A stretch of DNA of 64,000 nucleotides, from the NCBI RefSeq assembly GCF_040566555.1, contig NZ_JBEWYP010000004.1, forward strand, positions 62,001-126,000. The letters are read 5' to 3'. This document shows positions 1 through 9,704 of the stretch, piece by piece. Positions within the stretch are counted from its first letter, which is position 1, and the number at the start of each line of letters is the position of its first letter. The translations under genes were made by a program, and so were the position numbers. Origin of the DNA: Sediminicola sp040566555. GTDB taxonomy: Bacteria > Bacteroidota > Bacteroidia > Flavobacteriales > Flavobacteriaceae. The notes beneath the pieces were generated by a model. The model did not search any database. It saw only the letters and a program-made list of their open reading frames with translations, and was not told the DNA's origin.

Positions 1-287
1 CTTAAAAGTTTTGGAACACTGGTCTGTTGGTTTCTAATGAATCTTGAGGTATCGTCATCAATCATATAGAGAACGCCCGTACCTGCAACTACTTCTCCAA
101 AGTTGAGCCATTGTTTCCCTTGCCAATGAAGTGGTCTGGAATAAGAATATCCCATGCTCTTAATGATATTGCCCATATCATAGGTGAACATGTTCCATCT
201 CTTTTCATCTTGGGCGGAGGTATCCATTTCTTGTCCCATCGCATGCAAGGAGGACAGAAATAAGATCAAAATAAAAATATTCTTCAT
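1..287 (-). CDS. Secreted PAP2-like phosphatase, N-terminal fragment
   Basis: The coding frame enters from the ATG at 285-287 and runs off the left edge, giving about 95 residues. It begins with a clear signal peptide (MKNIFILILFLSSLHAMGQ). The following segment has the order seen at the N-terminus of flavobacterial periplasmic PAP2-superfamily phosphatases: a short linker, an SRPLHW-like segment, a hydrophobic stretch with GTGVLYMIDDDTS, then a charged region. The catalytic PAP2 motifs would lie outside the window, so the function is inferred from resemblance only. It starts 20 nt after the deacetylase stop and is probably co-transcribed with it. Confidence 0.5.
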   Translation of the reverse strand, partial: MKNIFILILFLSSLHAMGQEMDTSAQDEKRWNMFTYDMGNIIKSMGYSYSRPLHWQGKQWLNFGEVVAGTGVLYMIDDDTSRFIRNQQTSVPKLL

Positions 288-307
288 AGTCAAAGGCTTC
301 TTTTATT

Positions 308-1210
308 TCAAAAGTACAGTTCTTTTGCCACACGAAAGGTATTGGAATGGGCTTCAATAATAGTTTTAAGGTCGGGAGAATAGCCACCTCCCATGGAACA
401 CTGAACAGGGATCTGATTTTTTTTACAGGTTTCCAAAACAAATTGGTCCCGTTTTTTACACCCATCCACAGTAAGTGCCAAGGTGCCCAATTTGTCCGTT
501 TCAAGAATATCAACCCCACATAAGTAAAAGATAAAATCGGGCTTAACATCCTTGATCAATTGGGGTAGGATTTCCTTTACTATAGTTAAATATTCCTTGT
601 CCTTAATGCCTTTTTTCAGGGCGATATCCAAATCGGATTTTTCTTTGCGAAAGGGATAATTTCCTTCCCCGTGCATGGAAAAGGTAAAGACCGATGGGTC
701 ATCCTTGAATATTTCTGCGGTGCCATTCCCTTGGTGCACGTCCAGATCCACAATCAATATTTTTTTTGCCAGACCCTTGGCCTGCAGATAGCGGGCACCA
801 ATAGCCTGATCGTTGAGCATGCAAAATGCTTCACCGCGGTCCGTATAGGCATGATGTGTTCCTCCAGCAATATTCATGGCAATACCATGCTCCAAGGCAT
901 ACTCACTTCCCTTCATGGTTCCATCTGCAATAATCTGTTCCCGTAACACAAGATCTTCATTCAACGGAAACCCTATTTTCCTTGCTTCCCTTGGGGGGAT
1001 CTTCATATTGAGCAGGTCATAGAAATAATCGGGGTCATGAACGGCAACTATATATTTGTCATTGGGAATATCGGGCTCAAAGAAATCTGAAGTGGTACAG
1101 GTGCCTTCCAAAATCAATTGTTGGGGCAGTAGCTCATATTTCTCCATAGGGAACCGATGCCCTTTGGGAAGGGGATGGGTATAAATGGGATGATGTGCTA
1201 TTCTAAACAT
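308..1210 (-). CDS. Histone deacetylase superfamily (AcuC/AphA-like) amidohydrolase
   Basis: A 300-residue zinc-dependent deacetylase of the arginase/HDAC fold. The paired histidines of the charge relay are visible in GGTHHAY (H119, H120). The metal-binding loop is DLDVHQGNGT at 155-164, with D157 and H159 as expected zinc ligands; a third Asp is likely in CGVDILETDKLG. Bacterial members remove acyl groups from acetylated polyamines, acetoin-related substrates or lysines; the sequence does not tell which. Length is normal for the short single-domain bacterial class. It lies 28 nt downstream of tex and upstream of a PAP2-like gene on the same strand. Confidence 0.9.
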   Translation of the reverse strand: MFRIAHHPIYTHPLPKGHRFPMEKYELLPQQLILEGTCTTSDFFEPDIPNDKYIVAVHDPDYFYDLLNMKIPPREARKIGFPLNEDLVLREQIIADGTMKGSEYALEHGIAMNIAGGTHHAYTDRGEAFCMLNDQAIGARYLQAKGLAKKILIVDLDVHQGNGTAEIFKDDPSVFTFSMHGEGNYPFRKEKSDLDIALKKGIKDKEYLTIVKEILPQLIKDVKPDFIFYLCGVDILETDKLGTLALTVDGCKKRDQFVLETCKKNQIPVQCSMGGGYSPDLKTIIEAHSNTFRVAKELYF

Positions 1211-1238
1211 ATGATGTAACGAAGGAATGCTTCAAAAG

Positions 1239-3362
1239 TTATTTATGCAATGCCAATTGTATCCTTTTGCGGGGAACATCCACCTCCAATACCTTAACGA
1301 TAACCTGTTGGTGAAGACTTACGTGTTCGTTGACATCTTTCACAAAGGTATCGGATAAGTTGGAGATATGGATAAGGCCACTTTCTTTGATCCCTACATC
1401 TACGAAGCAGCCAAAGTTGGTAATATTATTCACGATTCCCGGTAATAACTGTCCTTCCCTTAAATCGGTTATGGTTTTTATATTTTGGTTGAAGGTAAAT
1501 ACCTTGGCTTTCTCACGTAGATCTAGCCCAGGCTTTTCCAGTTCTTGAATGATATCCTCAAGGGTGGGCAAGCCTATGGTGTCCGTTGTATAGGCTTTTA
1601 AGTCGATGGTCTGAAGTTCTTTTTTATTGCCGATAAGGTCTGATATGGCAACCCCTTTGTCCTTGGTCATTTGTTGTACAATGGCGTAACTCTCTGGGTG
1701 CACGGCCGAATCATCCAATGGATTTTTTGCGTTTTTGATGCGCAGGAAGGCGGCTCCCTGTTCAAAGGCCTTTTCCCCCAATCGCGGCACCTTTTTTATG
1801 GCGGCCCTACTCGGGAAGGGTCCATTTTCATTTCTATAGGCCACAATATTTTCTGCGAGTTTTGGTCCTATTCCAGATACATAGCTCAACAAGGACGTAC
1901 TGGCGGTATTGATGTTTACCCCCACAAAATTCACGCAGCTTTCCACTACGGTATCCAAGGAGTTTTTAAGTTTGGCCTGGTCCACATCGTGCTGGTACTG
2001 TCCCACGCCTATTGATTTTGCATCTATCTTTACCAGTTCCGCCAAAGGATCTGCCAAGCGCCTCCCTATGGAGACTGCGCCCCTAACGGTAACATCGTAA
2101 TTGGGAAATTCATCCCTGGCAATTTTGGAAGCCGAATAGATAGAAGCTCCTGCTTCACTAACCACAAAGACTTCTATGGGATTTTTAAATTGGATGCGTT
2201 TAATGAGCTGCTCCGTTTCTCTTGAGGCGGTTCCATTGCCAATGGCAATAGCCTCTATCTTATAAGCATCGGTCAAGGAGCTGATTTTTTTAATGGCCCC
2301 AGAGGTGTCATTTTGAGGGGCATGGGGGTAGATGGTCTCATTGTGCTCCAGATCCCCTTGGGCACTTAAGCAAACCACTTTGCAGCCAGTTCTAAATCCA
2401 GGGTCGATGGCCAAGATCCTCTTTTCCCCTAGGGGCGAGCCCAGCAAAAGTTGTTTTAGGTTTTTGGAGAAGACACTAATGGCAGCTTCGTCTGCTTTTT
2501 CTTTGGCCAATTTTAGGGTTTCATTGGAAAGGGAAGGCAATAGAAGTCGCTTGTAAGCATCTTGTACCGCCAATTTAATTTGTTCCGAACAGGAGTTGTT
2601 CGATTTGAGGATTCGGTCCTCTATTTTAGAGATGGCCTTGTCATCATCAATTTCAATTTTCACCCTGATAAATCCCTCGTTTTCAGCCCTGAGAATGGCC
2701 AAAAGTCGATGCGATGGACATCTGCTTAGGGATTCGCTCCAATCAAAATAATCCCGATACTTTTGTGCCTTTTCATCATCTTTCTTTGTGCCGATCACTT
2801 TGGTGGTGATCTGAGCAAATTTCTCCAGCTGATTTCTGATTTGGTTTCTAATGTCCAGTCGTTCATTGATCCACTCAGAGATTATATGTCTCGCACCTTC
2901 AAGGGCATCATCCTCGTTAGGGACCTCCTTGCCTACATATTGTGAGGCGATATACTCTATTTCTTCTGCATTTTGGGCCATAATGATTTTGGCCAACGGC
3001 TCCAAGCCATTTTTTCTTGCGGTTTCAGCCTTGGTCTTTCTACTCTTTTTAAATGGCAGGTAGATATCCTCTAAGGTAACAAGGTCATCTGTTGCCTCAA
3101 TGGTTTTTTTGAGTTCAGGAGTCAACACTTCCTGCTCCTCCAAGGCTTTAAGGATGGCCTTTTTCCGTTTTTCCAACGCTTCAAACTGTGCCTTATAGGT
3201 TACAATATCCCCAATCTGCACCTCGTCCAGGTTTCCGGTACGTTCCTTTCGGTAGCGGGATATAAAAGGCACGGTACAGTCCTCATTTAAAAGGGCAACC
3301 GTGTTTTCTATACTTTTTATAGGCAGTTGGGTATATTTGGCAATATAGGGGATCAGTAGCAT
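1239..3362 (-). CDS. tex: Tex family RNA-binding transcription accessory protein
   Basis: 707 residues with the full Tex order: helical N-terminus with the conserved FISRYRKERTGNLDE segment (about 34-48), a YqgF/RNase H-like domain beginning ILAIDPGFRTGCK, a helix-hairpin-helix region (SYVSGIGPKLAENIV), and a C-terminal S1 RNA-binding domain (from about 640; FGCFVDVGIKESGLIH). Tex proteins bind nucleic acids and influence transcription; their exact biochemical role varies. The start at 3362 agrees with the family N-terminus. It lies about 100 nt downstream of metG on the same strand. Confidence 0.95.
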   Translation of the reverse strand: MLLIPYIAKYTQLPIKSIENTVALLNEDCTVPFISRYRKERTGNLDEVQIGDIVTYKAQFEALEKRKKAILKALEEQEVLTPELKKTIEATDDLVTLEDIYLPFKKSRKTKAETARKNGLEPLAKIIMAQNAEEIEYIASQYVGKEVPNEDDALEGARHIISEWINERLDIRNQIRNQLEKFAQITTKVIGTKKDDEKAQKYRDYFDWSESLSRCPSHRLLAILRAENEGFIRVKIEIDDDKAISKIEDRILKSNNSCSEQIKLAVQDAYKRLLLPSLSNETLKLAKEKADEAAISVFSKNLKQLLLGSPLGEKRILAIDPGFRTGCKVVCLSAQGDLEHNETIYPHAPQNDTSGAIKKISSLTDAYKIEAIAIGNGTASRETEQLIKRIQFKNPIEVFVVSEAGASIYSASKIARDEFPNYDVTVRGAVSIGRRLADPLAELVKIDAKSIGVGQYQHDVDQAKLKNSLDTVVESCVNFVGVNINTASTSLLSYVSGIGPKLAENIVAYRNENGPFPSRAAIKKVPRLGEKAFEQGAAFLRIKNAKNPLDDSAVHPESYAIVQQMTKDKGVAISDLIGNKKELQTIDLKAYTTDTIGLPTLEDIIQELEKPGLDLREKAKVFTFNQNIKTITDLREGQLLPGIVNNITNFGCFVDVGIKESGLIHISNLSDTFVKDVNEHVSLHQQVIVKVLEVDVPRKRIQLALHK

Positions 3363-3465
3363 AAGTTTATTTTAATTGCATTAAAGCCTATGCCAGCGTA
3401 GGGACTGGTATTATATTATATCGATGACATAGTAAAGCGAACCTAAAAAATTTAAGTATTTGGTC

Positions 3466-5535
3466 CTAATTGATAGTCTCTCCATTGCCCACACCATCGG
3501 TGTCCGGGTTGACGAAAACTAGTTTTCCATCGGTATTTTCGGTCATCAATATCATGCCCTCACTATCCACACCTCTCAAGGCTCTTGGGGCCAGGTTTAC
3601 CAAAACGGTTACTTTTTTTCCAATGATCTCCTCAGGGGTAAAGCTTTCCGCTATCCCAGAAACTATGGTACGGACATCCAAGCCAGTATCCACTTTCAAC
3701 ACCAATAATTTCTTGGCCTTGGGCATTTTTTCTGCCTCTATAATGGTTCCCACACGCATGTCCAATTTTGTAAAATCATCAAAGGTGATGGTATCTTTCT
3801 GTGGTGTTGCTTCCTTGTTCATCTGCTCGTTCGCTTTTTTTGTAGCTTCCAATTTGTCCAATTGCTTTTGTATGGTTTCGTCCTCTATTTTACTGAACAA
3901 TAGTTCCCCTTTATTGATTTGGTGACCGCCTGGTAAAAGATGTTGTTTTGTCCCTACATCGTTCCATTCCAAATCTGTATCAATGGCCAACATATTTTTG
4001 AGCTTTGCAGCCGTAAAAGGCAAGAATGGTTCACCTAATATCGCCAAGGCAGAAGCAATCTGAAGGGCAACATACATAATGGTCTGCACTCTTTCTTCAT
4101 CCTGTTTGATTACTTTCCAAGGCTCTTCATCTGCGAGGTACTTATTCCCTAGACGCGCTAGGTTCATCAGTTCCTGACTGGCTTCACGGAAACGGTAGCG
4201 TTCAATGGAACTCGAAAGGATGGATGGATATTTTTGCAGCTCGGCCAAAGTTTCCTTATCCACATCTGTAAAAGTTGATGGACTGGGAACCACGCCTTCA
4301 TAATATTTATTGGTCAAAACCACTACACGGTTAATAAAGTTTCCAAATATGGCAACCAGTTCATTATTGTTTTTGGCCTGTAGATCTTTCCATGTAAAAT
4401 CGTTGTCCTTGGTCTCTGGGGCATTGGCGGTAAGGGTATATCGCAATACATCCTGCATGTCTGGGAAATCTACCAGATACTCGTGCAACCAAACGGCCCA
4501 ATTTTTAGAGGTGGATAATTTGTTCCCCTCCAAGTTCAAAAATTCATTGGCAGGGACATTATCCGGTAGGATGTAATCTCCGTGTGCCTTTAGCATGGAT
4601 GGGAAAATGATGCAATGGAAAACTATATTGTCCTTCCCAATAAAGTGTACCATTTTGGTATCCTTGGCCTTCCAATATGGTTCCCAGTCCTTTCCTTCTC
4701 TTGCGGCCCATTCCTTTGTGGATGAAATATAGCCTATAGGGGCATCGAACCAGACATAAAGCACCTTGCCTTCGCCACCTTCAACAGGAACAGGGATACC
4801 CCAATCCAGATCTCGGGTTACGGCCCTTGGTTTCAAACCGTCATCGATCCAGGATTTGCATTGCCCATAAACATTGGGTTTCCAATCGTTTTTATGACCC
4901 TCTAAAATCCATTCCTTTAGGAAATCCTCATACCTGTCTAAAGGTAAAAACCAGTGTTTGGTTTCTTTCATGGTGGGTACTCCCCCGGAGATAGTGGATT
5001 TGGGATTGATAAGGTCTGTAGCGTTCAAGGTAGACCCACAGTTCTCACATTGGTCACCATAGGCCTCTTCATGACCACATTTTGGACAGGTTCCGGTTAC
5101 AAAGCGGTCTGCCAAAAATTGCTTGGCCTCGGCATCGTACAATTGTTCGGTAACCTCTTCGATAAAATCCCCCTTTTTGTAGAGGGTCTGAAAGAATTCC
5201 GATGCGGTATCGTGATGTACTTTTGCAGATGTCCTAGAGTAATTATCAAATGAGATCCCAAAATCTTCAAAAGATTGTTTGATGATCCCATGATATTTAT
5301 CGATAATTTCCTGAGGGGTCACCCCTTCTTTTTTCGCCTTCATGGAAATGGCCACTCCGTGCTCGTCACTGCCGCAAACAAAGGCTACGTCCTTTCCTGT
5401 TAAGCGTAGGTAACGGGAGTAAATATCCGCAGGTACATAAACCCCTGCCAAATGGCCGATATGGATGGGACCGTTGGTGTAGGGTAGGGCTGCGGTAATG
5501 GTATATCTAGATGGACTTTCTTGATTCTGCGACAT
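3466..5535 (-). CDS. metG: Methionyl-tRNA synthetase with C-terminal tRNA-binding domain
   Basis: Class I aminoacyl-tRNA synthetase charging tRNA-Met. Counting from the ATG at 5533-5535, the HIGH motif is exact at residues 25-28, the zinc knuckle is two CxxC pairs (CPKCGHEEAYGDQCENC), and the KMSKS loop is the common variant KLSTSK. An EMAPII/Trbp111-like domain occupies about the last 110 residues (FTKLDMRVGTIIEAEKMPKA). The reading frame stays open seven codons further upstream, but the ATG at 5535 fits the family better. Length is about 689 residues, normal for the dimeric form with this appended domain. Confidence 0.97.
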   Translation of the reverse strand: MSQNQESPSRYTITAALPYTNGPIHIGHLAGVYVPADIYSRYLRLTGKDVAFVCGSDEHGVAISMKAKKEGVTPQEIIDKYHGIIKQSFEDFGISFDNYSRTSAKVHHDTASEFFQTLYKKGDFIEEVTEQLYDAEAKQFLADRFVTGTCPKCGHEEAYGDQCENCGSTLNATDLINPKSTISGGVPTMKETKHWFLPLDRYEDFLKEWILEGHKNDWKPNVYGQCKSWIDDGLKPRAVTRDLDWGIPVPVEGGEGKVLYVWFDAPIGYISSTKEWAAREGKDWEPYWKAKDTKMVHFIGKDNIVFHCIIFPSMLKAHGDYILPDNVPANEFLNLEGNKLSTSKNWAVWLHEYLVDFPDMQDVLRYTLTANAPETKDNDFTWKDLQAKNNNELVAIFGNFINRVVVLTNKYYEGVVPSPSTFTDVDKETLAELQKYPSILSSSIERYRFREASQELMNLARLGNKYLADEEPWKVIKQDEERVQTIMYVALQIASALAILGEPFLPFTAAKLKNMLAIDTDLEWNDVGTKQHLLPGGHQINKGELLFSKIEDETIQKQLDKLEATKKANEQMNKEATPQKDTITFDDFTKLDMRVGTIIEAEKMPKAKKLLVLKVDTGLDVRTIVSGIAESFTPEEIIGKKVTVLVNLAPRALRGVDSEGMILMTENTDGKLVFVNPDTDGVGNGETIN

Positions 5536-5592
5536 CAAATATGAATTTGGGCACAAAAATAAAGATTTTTGTCAGGGTGCAACCTACAATGG

Positions 5593-5665
5593 CCCAAAAA
5601 AGAAAGGCCTCCTGCCAGCTTTTGTTACCTTGGACGGAACACTAGTTGGACAGAAGGCCTTTGTC
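5593..5665 (-). terminator. Intrinsic terminator after the DUF1501 gene
   Basis: On the minus strand a stem of about 14 bp, with two G-T pairs, forms between 5648-5662 and 5603-5616 (AAAGGCCT arms). A run CTTTTTT follows. It sits just past the DUF1501 stop codon and upstream of metG. The loop of about 30 nt is long for a terminator. Confidence 0.6.
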
Positions 5666-5678
5666 ATAAGTAGGTAGT

Positions 5679-7370
5679 TTATACGACCACGACGGATTTG
5701 CTCATCTTTTGGTCCTGTACTTGTATTCTATAAATGTATTTGCCGGTTGCCAAAGGAAGGGTCATACGTTCCCGAATGTTTATCTCGGTAGAGCCTTCCA
5801 TCATCATCTCGTTGAATACCGTTCCCAGGTTCTGACCCAGAATATTGTACAATTGGATGTCCACATGGGCACTAAATGGCATTTCCAAATAGATATGCGG
5901 CGCCTCTTTGGTAGGATAAAAAGGTTTGTGAACAATGGCGTTCACTAACTCTGGTGTTGGTTCTCCGCCAATAGGGGTTGGAGGTGTTGGGTCCCCATCG
6001 CTATAAACGATATCCGGGAAGTCCACTCCACTACAATTAAACCCAAGGTTTACCGGGGCATAGGGGTGGTTCAATAAGTGCTGTTCCACCAAAGGAATGG
6101 GTACACAAAGCCATTCGGCCAAAACCGTGGCATAGAGGTCCCTAAAGTCCATAGTATATTCCAAATTCCCTCGCCCGTCTGGATTGTCCAGGGTAGGGTG
6201 GTCACCAACAAAGGCACTACCATTTAGTCCAGACCCAAAAAATAGGGTAGGAGCTGCCTTACCATGATCGGTTCCGTTGGAGCCATTTTCAAAGATCCTT
6301 CTTCCAAATTCTGAGAAGGTCATGCTCAATACTTTGTCATCTTGTTGGGTGAAGCCCAAATCATCATAGAAATTATCAATTGCTACAGAAAGGTTGGTCA
6401 TTAACCTTTCATGGGCCAAAGGCTGGTTTCCGTGGGTATCAAATCCACCCATGGAGATCATATACACTTTGGTGCCCAGATTCCCTTTTATCAATCTGGC
6501 CAAAAGGGCCAATTGGCGGGCAAAGCCATTGTCCTGGTATTCTACCTGATTTTGTCCCCTTTCATAGGCTGCATGGATTTTACCTGAATATTCATAGGTG
6601 GTATTTGCTACTCCCCTAAGGAATTTCAGTTGGTCTCCGTACATACAGTCATTAAATAGGGTATCATCCAAGCTGTATTGCTGTCCTGTTTCCGCAATTT
6701 GCTCCAATTGATCAATGTTATTGGTGACAAAGGCGTAATTGGTCTCTTCCCCTTGGAATACCAAACTACCAAACTGACCAATTTGTATGGCTGCTGGGGA
6801 TTCTGGAGGGTTGACCAGATAATCTGGATAGATATTTTCGAAATGACGGCCCATCCATCCCGTATTCAAACCACTGAAACCGGTAGTGGTCAAATCGGTA
6901 TTGGCAAAGATATCCGAGCCCGTAAAATGGGAAAGACTCTGTCCTTCATATCCTACCCCGTGAACCGCCTTAAATTGTCCGTCTGCCCACATTGGCTCTA
7001 AGGATTTCATATAGGAGGGCACTCCAAATTCATCGGTAAGCTTTAATATCTTGCTTTCAGGAATGTAAATATTTGGCCTGGCATTCGCATAGGTATCGTA
7101 TTGCTCAATGGGTATAACAGTACTAAGTCCATCGTTTCCACCTGATAGTCTAATAAGGATAAGAATATTGTCCGTTTCCGCCATATTAATGGCCGCGGTC
7201 AATGGGGATGGGGCAGAGGCCGTAAGGAAATTACTTCCCAACATCATAGATCCCGATCCTGCAATCCCTAAGGCCTGCATAAAGGAACGTCTACTCCAGA
7301 ATTTGTGTTCATGGTCGTGACCGTCTTTACCGTTATGGTGATTTATGGGGATATGGATATTATTGCACAT
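5679..7370 (-). CDS. DUF1501 secreted protein with Tat-like signal and T9SS sorting tail
   Basis: About 563 residues from the ATG at 7368-7370; this start places the gene 11 nt after the DUF1800 stop, whereas the longer open frame would overlap that gene. Near the N-terminus SRRSFMQALGIAGSG resembles a twin-arginine signal. The body carries the DUF1501 signatures LIRLSGGNDGLSTVIP and MISMGGFDTHGNQ, and FSEFGRRIFENGSNGTDHGKA, features shared with sulfatase/alkaline phosphatase-like folds. The last 75 residues form a type A T9SS sorting domain (LYNILGQNLG ... LATGKYIYRIQV). DUF1501 proteins are almost always encoded beside DUF1800 partners; their biochemical job is unknown. Confidence 0.92.
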   Translation of the reverse strand: MCNNIHIPINHHNGKDGHDHEHKFWSRRSFMQALGIAGSGSMMLGSNFLTASAPSPLTAAINMAETDNILILIRLSGGNDGLSTVIPIEQYDTYANARPNIYIPESKILKLTDEFGVPSYMKSLEPMWADGQFKAVHGVGYEGQSLSHFTGSDIFANTDLTTTGFSGLNTGWMGRHFENIYPDYLVNPPESPAAIQIGQFGSLVFQGEETNYAFVTNNIDQLEQIAETGQQYSLDDTLFNDCMYGDQLKFLRGVANTTYEYSGKIHAAYERGQNQVEYQDNGFARQLALLARLIKGNLGTKVYMISMGGFDTHGNQPLAHERLMTNLSVAIDNFYDDLGFTQQDDKVLSMTFSEFGRRIFENGSNGTDHGKAAPTLFFGSGLNGSAFVGDHPTLDNPDGRGNLEYTMDFRDLYATVLAEWLCVPIPLVEQHLLNHPYAPVNLGFNCSGVDFPDIVYSDGDPTPPTPIGGEPTPELVNAIVHKPFYPTKEAPHIYLEMPFSAHVDIQLYNILGQNLGTVFNEMMMEGSTEINIRERMTLPLATGKYIYRIQVQDQKMSKSVVVV

Positions 7371-7381
7371 GGTCGTAGGTG

Positions 7382-8920
7382 TTATTTTAATTGGAATTCT
7401 GGTTGTCTGGCAAGGTGTTGTAACAAGAGATAAACTTGGAATGGTACTTCCGGACTCACATCCAACATCCAAAGGCCTTGGCCTCCTTCCACATAATCGG
7501 AACCATAGTATATCTCAGGAACATCATCTATAGTAAATGCTGAAAGGGCGTTGTTGAAATCTGCCTCTGTCAACAATCCTTTTGGGGTCAGTTTGTTCAC
7601 GATGGCCTCTACCACAATCCTAGGATTACTTGTGCCGCTATTACCTGGGCCTACGGCGGCCATGGCAAAAGCACGGAACTGTTCGGCATTGTAGCCATAA
7701 AAGCCATCAAACATAAATTCTAGGGAGAGCCATCTCCCAATCAAGAAATTGGTGTTGATCCAGGATCTATCCCTTTGCCATCCGGCTACATCCACAGGTT
7801 CAAATAGTTCCTGGCTCAGCATTCTGGTCGTTTCAATAATTTGGCTCATAACACTATCATCGTAAAAGAAACCAGTTTCTTTTAACAAATTCAAGAACAG
7901 ATCATAAGGGCTCTTGATAATGACACCGATGGCCTCATCATCAAAAAAATGCTGGCTTTTAAACAGTTGGGATAGTACAGGGGCAATCTCAAAATTATTT
8001 GAGACCATTGTTGTTGCCATTCCATCTATAATTGTTTGGGCATTTCCCGCATCATCCTTGGAGTCGGGGTGTACAAAGAATTCATAGAGCTTTCTACAAA
8101 TAAATTCCGCTATTTCATTGGGCCTTTGTTGGAAGAGAATATTGATAACATCATCATATCCCCAATTTCCGGTCTGCCCTAAAATGGTCTTGCTGCCAGT
8201 ATCGTGTTTGCTGGGATCAAAGGTCACTTGGGTACAACCAATCTCGCCTCTTTCCACGTATCCGGTCAAAGCCCTTGCGGTTTCAATAATATCCTGTTCA
8301 GAATAGCCATTGCCTTCCCCTAGTGAAAAAAGTTCATAGAGTTCACGAGCATAGTTCTCATTGGGTCTGTTGTTATTGTTATAAGCTCCATCCAAATAGA
8401 ACAACATGGCATTGGTAAGACCTATTTCATGTATAAAAGTCTTGAAATTGCCAATTGCGTTACGTTGCAAACAGTCCGTATAATAATAAAGGAAGGAATT
8501 ACAGTCATACACCTCCAGTTCCGTTACAAAATGGTTGCTCCAGAAAAAACTGAGTCGGTCCCTAAGGTTATTGTTGATCAGGCCATTGGCATAAGCCAAT
8601 TTCCATTCCCCTATTTGGGAATTTCGCAGGGCACGTCGTGCATCATCATCCTCGGGATAGTTACTGTTGTTCCAATCTGCCCAGGTTGGTGCTGCCAAGG
8701 GTGCCATGTTTACGGCCTCATTGATCAAACTGTCCACTAAGGCTGTTGCAGATTGTCCTACCGCCTGATCTATAGTCTGAACAGATGCGCTAAACCCCAG
8801 CCTTCTGTACAAATGCGCAGCCTTTTGCCTGTCCAAGGGCGCAGTATAGGTAGCTAGACTGGAGGTATTACAATTAATAAAGAATTCCATGGTGTTTGGT
8901 GCGTTGGTTTCTAGGTTCAT
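7382..8920 (-). CDS. DUF1800 domain protein, partner of the DUF1501 gene
   Basis: 512 residues matching the DUF1800 family: an N-terminal helix-turn-helix-like segment (AAHLYRRLGFSAS), RDRLSFFWSNHFVTE, a conserved NENYARELYELFSLGEG motif and a WDRDRSWIN-like segment (AGWQRDRSWINTN). No clear signal peptide or T9SS tail is present, unlike its partner, although DUF1800 proteins are generally thought to work with the secreted DUF1501 protein. It is the first gene of the two-gene unit and is divergent from yraN. Function is unknown beyond the conserved pairing. Confidence 0.92.
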   Translation of the reverse strand: MNLETNAPNTMEFFINCNTSSLATYTAPLDRQKAAHLYRRLGFSASVQTIDQAVGQSATALVDSLINEAVNMAPLAAPTWADWNNSNYPEDDDARRALRNSQIGEWKLAYANGLINNNLRDRLSFFWSNHFVTELEVYDCNSFLYYYTDCLQRNAIGNFKTFIHEIGLTNAMLFYLDGAYNNNNRPNENYARELYELFSLGEGNGYSEQDIIETARALTGYVERGEIGCTQVTFDPSKHDTGSKTILGQTGNWGYDDVINILFQQRPNEIAEFICRKLYEFFVHPDSKDDAGNAQTIIDGMATTMVSNNFEIAPVLSQLFKSQHFFDDEAIGVIIKSPYDLFLNLLKETGFFYDDSVMSQIIETTRMLSQELFEPVDVAGWQRDRSWINTNFLIGRWLSLEFMFDGFYGYNAEQFRAFAMAAVGPGNSGTSNPRIVVEAIVNKLTPKGLLTEADFNNALSAFTIDDVPEIYYGSDYVEGGQGLWMLDVSPEVPFQVYLLLQHLARQPEFQLK

Positions 8921-9085
8921 AGTTTTGGGGATACTAATAAACGTGTAAATGCTATTGTATAGTATTAGTAATCAGCTAAATTCGTTGAATCAGCATTTAA
9001 ATTACGTGCATAAAAATTATTTAGACGGTGAAGTACCTGTATTTTCGACCAACTGCACATAAATTTAGCATATATAGAATTTATT

Positions 9086-9445
9086 ATGGGGAAACATAAC
9101 GAATTTGGAAAGGTAGGCGAGCAAATTGCAACGGATTATTTGATAGCACAAGGCTATACCATTAAATACCGCAATTACAGATACTTAAAAGCAGAAATAG
9201 ATATTGTTGCTTTAAAAGGGAATGATTTGGCAATCATTGAGGTAAAATCCAGAAGCACCAATTTTATAGCGAATATAGCGGAAACGGTAAGTACGAAAAA
9301 AAAGCAGTTGTTGGTTATGGCCGCCGACCACTATGTGATAGAAAATGATTTGGATGTTTCTGTGCGTTTCGACATCATTACCATTTTTAAACAACAAGGT
9401 AAATTTAAGTTGGAGCATCTTGAGGATGCTTTTTATCATTTTTAA
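9086..9445 (+). CDS. YraN family (UPF0102) endonuclease-like protein
   Basis: 119 residues with the YraN/UPF0102 order: GEQIATDYLIAQGY, then YRYLKAEIDIVALKGNDLAIIEVKSR. The E-I-D and E-V-K residues reproduce the restriction-endonuclease-like active-site pattern (E/D...D...ExK) of the Holliday junction resolvase-like superfamily. Activity has not been clearly shown for this family. It is divergently arranged from the DUF1800 gene with a 165-nt shared upstream region. Confidence 0.92.
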   Translation: MGKHNEFGKVGEQIATDYLIAQGYTIKYRNYRYLKAEIDIVALKGNDLAIIEVKSRSTNFIANIAETVSTKKKQLLVMAADHYVIENDLDVSVRFDIITIFKQQGKFKLEHLEDAFYHF

Positions 9446-9646
9446 TCTATTCTTTACAAGGTGTTTAATTCGGTTAATTACCTTACTAATTGATGGTTGC
9501 TTTTAATTGTTGATTTTCCTTCTATCTGATAATCATTTAAGTTTAAGAATTTCACAATTATTGATGCCTTATTTTGCGCATTGTTTTGTGGGCATACGAT
9601 TTCGACTGTAATTTATTCAAAACGACGACTTTAAGCGTAAACAGAA

Positions 9647-9677
9647 TTGTTTTATTTATAACAAATTGTTATATTTG
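9647..9677 (+). promoter_or_regulatory. Bacteroidota promoter of the ACT-domain gene
   Basis: A TTG at 9647-9649 and TATATTTG at 9670-9677 are separated by 20 nt, matching the Bacteroidota sigma-A consensus (-33 TTG, -7 TAnnTTTG). The ATG follows 27 nt downstream. The rest of the 259-nt gap from 9446 is AT-rich and shows no gene. Confidence 0.7.
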
Positions 9678-9704
9678 CAGAGACAACCAAACTAATGCAA
9701 TAAA

